DNA of 7,362 nucleotides from a bacterium (GTDB taxonomy: Bacteria; Blakebacterota; Blakebacteria; Blakebacterales; Blakebacteraceae), in contig JALGVQ010000142.1 of assembly GCA_025774615.1 (NCBI GenBank), positions 1 through 7,362 of the forward strand. The letters run 5' to 3'. The notes under the pieces are model-generated. The model was not told the DNA's origin and ran no database searches. It saw only the letters and a program-made list of their open reading frames with translations. This document shows positions 5,792 through 7,362 of this stretch, in pieces (the first letter of the stretch is position 1; each line of letters begins with the position of its first letter). Both the position numbers and the translations under genes were made by a program.

Positions 5792-7021
5792 ATGCCGAAG
5801 AAACGAAAGAAACGCAAGCGCTGGATATTACTCATCACCCTGATCCTGGCAGTTGCTGTCGGGGCGAACATGGTCAGGGGAAACGGTGACCATGAGGTGC
5901 CGATCGAACCTCAGCCGGTTGAGCGCGGAACCATCGTACGTAGACTGGCCGAGAGCGGCACGATCGAGATGGACCGGACGGTGGAGATCAAATCCCAGGT
6001 CGCCGGCAGGATCATGAGGCTCTTTGCCGATGTGGGGGACAGCGTCTCGGCGGGCGATCTGCTGGCGGTCATCGAACCCGATCCCAACAAAGCGCTCCAG
6101 CTCTCCGGGAAGCGGGCCTCGGTGACCCTGGCTGAGATGGAACTCGCCGAGCAACGCCGGCTGCTGGAGCAGAAACGGATCAACCACGCGGAAGGTATCG
6201 TGGCCCAGGAGGAGATCAACCGGGCCGAGTACCTCTACGTACTGGCCGTGAACCGGCTTTCCCAGCAGCGTCTCGAACTGCAGATCCTCGAACGGGAGGT
6301 GCGGGCTCAGGCCCGGGCCGTTCAGGCGGTGCAGGACTCCTTCCTCCTGGAGGACTACGAGATCGTCTCACCGATGGACGGGATCGTCACCGACCGTCCG
6401 GTCGAGGAGGGGGAACTGGTGATCTCGGCGGTGGCTACCAACATGGGGACGATCCTTTTCAAGGTGGGCGATCCCAACCGGCTTATTGTCAAAGTACAGA
6501 TCTCTGAGATCGACATCGGGGATGCGCGGGCGGGGCTGGAAGCCGAGATCACGGTCGATGCTCTCCCGGGCAGGGCATTCCCCGGTGTGCTCCGACGTGT
6601 GGCGCCCACAGGCGGAATCGGTCAGGGTTCTGCGGTAGTGAGTTTCGAGGCCGAGGTTGAAGTGATCGGCGCCTTTCGGGAACTACGGCACGGTATGACT
6701 GCCGATGTCGACGTCATCATCGACAGGGTCGAGGATACGCTCTACCTGCCGATCGAAGCAGTCGCCGAAGTCTTCCAGCTGGATGAGGACGGTGAGGAGA
6801 CAGACCTCATCGAACGTCGGCTGGTGTATGTGAAGGAAGGGGAGGAATGGGTGGAGCGGGAGGTGGTGACCGGCCTCGAGAGCAATACCCGGATCGAGAT
6901 CCTCGAAGGCCTCGAAGAGGGCGATGAAGTCCATTCCGACGCCCGGACCGAGTGGGATCAGCGCTCGGGACGTGGGACTGAAGAAAACGCCGTTGGCGGT
7001 CCTGTAGGGATCCGTTTCTGA
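5792..7021 (+). CDS. Periplasmic adaptor (membrane fusion) subunit, MacA/HlyD type, of an ABC exporter
   Basis: The 409-residue protein would link an inner-membrane exporter to the periplasm or an outer-membrane channel. Residues 2-10 are strongly basic (PKKRKKRKR), followed by one membrane segment (about 11-28). There is no lipobox, so it is probably an uncleaved inner-membrane anchor. The first lipoyl half is at about 56-96 (SQVAGRIMRLFADVGDSVSAGD). An alpha-hairpin covers about 98-185 with its tip near NHAEG (131-135). The second lipoyl half is IVSPMDGIVTDRPVEEGELV (191-210). Beta-barrel and membrane-proximal domains fill about 228-385, and the acidic/Gly tail is poorly conserved. The paired FtsX/MacB-type permease starts 18 nt downstream, which favours a MacAB-like ABC exporter over an RND pump. 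The usual Arg, Leu and Ser positions at the hairpin tip appear to be Gln127, Asn131 and Ala138. The exported substrate is unknown. Confidence 0.92.
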   Translation: MPKKRKKRKRWILLITLILAVAVGANMVRGNGDHEVPIEPQPVERGTIVRRLAESGTIEMDRTVEIKSQVAGRIMRLFADVGDSVSAGDLLAVIEPDPNKALQLSGKRASVTLAEMELAEQRRLLEQKRINHAEGIVAQEEINRAEYLYVLAVNRLSQQRLELQILEREVRAQARAVQAVQDSFLLEDYEIVSPMDGIVTDRPVEEGELVISAVATNMGTILFKVGDPNRLIVKVQISEIDIGDARAGLEAEITVDALPGRAFPGVLRRVAPTGGIGQGSAVVSFEAEVEVIGAFRELRHGMTADVDVIIDRVEDTLYLPIEAVAEVFQLDEDGEETDLIERRLVYVKEGEEWVEREVVTGLESNTRIEILEGLEEGDEVHSDARTEWDQRSGRGTEENAVGGPVGIRF

Positions 7022-7039
7022 CAGGAGTAGAGGATCCGC

Positions 7040-7362
7040 ATGAATATCTTCGAACCAATCCGGGTGGGCCTCAGTCAGCTGCAGGCCAACAAGATGCGAT
7101 CATTCCTCACCCTGCTCGGACTGCTCATCGGGGTGGCTTCGGTCACTGGTATCGTTGCGCTTGCCGAAGGTCTGCGGTCCTCTGTCACCGAACAGCTCGA
7201 CCGCCTGGGCGGTTCCAGTCTCATCTTCCTCTCCAATCCACAACGCTATTACCGGGATGACGAGGGCCGCTGGATCCGCCGCCTTCACGACGATCACCTG
7301 GTCATGGAGGATATCGATCGGATCCTTGAAGAAGTTCCCGATGTGAGGAGTGTGATCCCGCA
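7040..7362 (+). CDS. ABC transporter permease, MacB/FtsX type (N-terminal part, cut by window end)
   Basis: 107 codons are visible before the window ends. ATG 7040 follows AGAGGA (7029-7034) with 5 nt spacing. The protein starts MNIFEPIRVGLSQLQANKMRS, then a membrane helix at about 21-43 (LTLLGLLIGVASVTGIVALAEG). This is the classic opening of the MacB periplasmic-core family: basic NKMRSFLT, GLLIGVASV and AEGLRSSV. Residues from about 44 on (EQLDRLGGSSLIFL) begin the periplasmic domain. There is no N-terminal ATP-binding domain, unlike E. coli MacB, so the ATPase should be a separate gene. The 18-nt gap from the adaptor gene implies one operon. Confidence 0.93.
   Translation, partial: MNIFEPIRVGLSQLQANKMRSFLTLLGLLIGVASVTGIVALAEGLRSSVTEQLDRLGGSSLIFLSNPQRYYRDDEGRWIRRLHDDHLVMEDIDRILEEVPDVRSVIP

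Overview
The window is a stretch of bacterial chromosome, G+C near 60% by eye, densely packed with genes on both strands. A membrane-fusion adaptor and a MacB-type permease, a Tat translocase subunit and a Sec-exported peptidase point to a diderm bacterium. The secreted M14 peptidase with embedded DxDxDG calcium-type loops resembles proteins I associate with Planctomycetota, Gemmatimonadota and related FCB-type or candidate lineages. That placement is a guess from family resemblance. I see no rRNA, tRNA, CRISPR array, insertion sequence or phage gene.

Left part (1-2403). The tail of an upstream gene seems to run into a small cupin gene through a TGATG stop/start overlap. The cupin gene converges on a long minus-strand gene for a secreted zinc-carboxypeptidase-like protein. 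A perfect 19-bp hairpin between them has an A-tract on one side and a T-tract on the other, so it can terminate transcription from both directions. The peptidase start is best placed at a GTG preceded by AAGGAGG, which gives a clean Sec signal peptide. Two active-site positions of the peptidase differ from the family norm.

Middle part (2479-5644). An RluA-family (RluC-like) pseudouridine synthase lies just upstream of the peptidase on the minus strand. It is divergent from tatA, with about 225 bp between the two starts. tatA converges on an inositol-monophosphatase-family gene and their stop codons overlap in CTAA. That gene is divergent from a HAD-family hydrolase.

Right part (5792-7362). 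A MacA/HlyD-type periplasmic adaptor is followed after 18 nt by an FtsX/MacB-type permease that runs off the window. The permease has no fused ATPase at its N-terminus, so a separate ATP-binding subunit is expected nearby. Together they look like the start of a tripartite-type ABC exporter operon.

Most genes here are housekeeping or common accessory families. I do not see a convincing new multi-gene system. The points most worth a second look are the altered active site of the M14 peptidase and the adaptor hairpin tip that lacks the usual TolC-contact residues.
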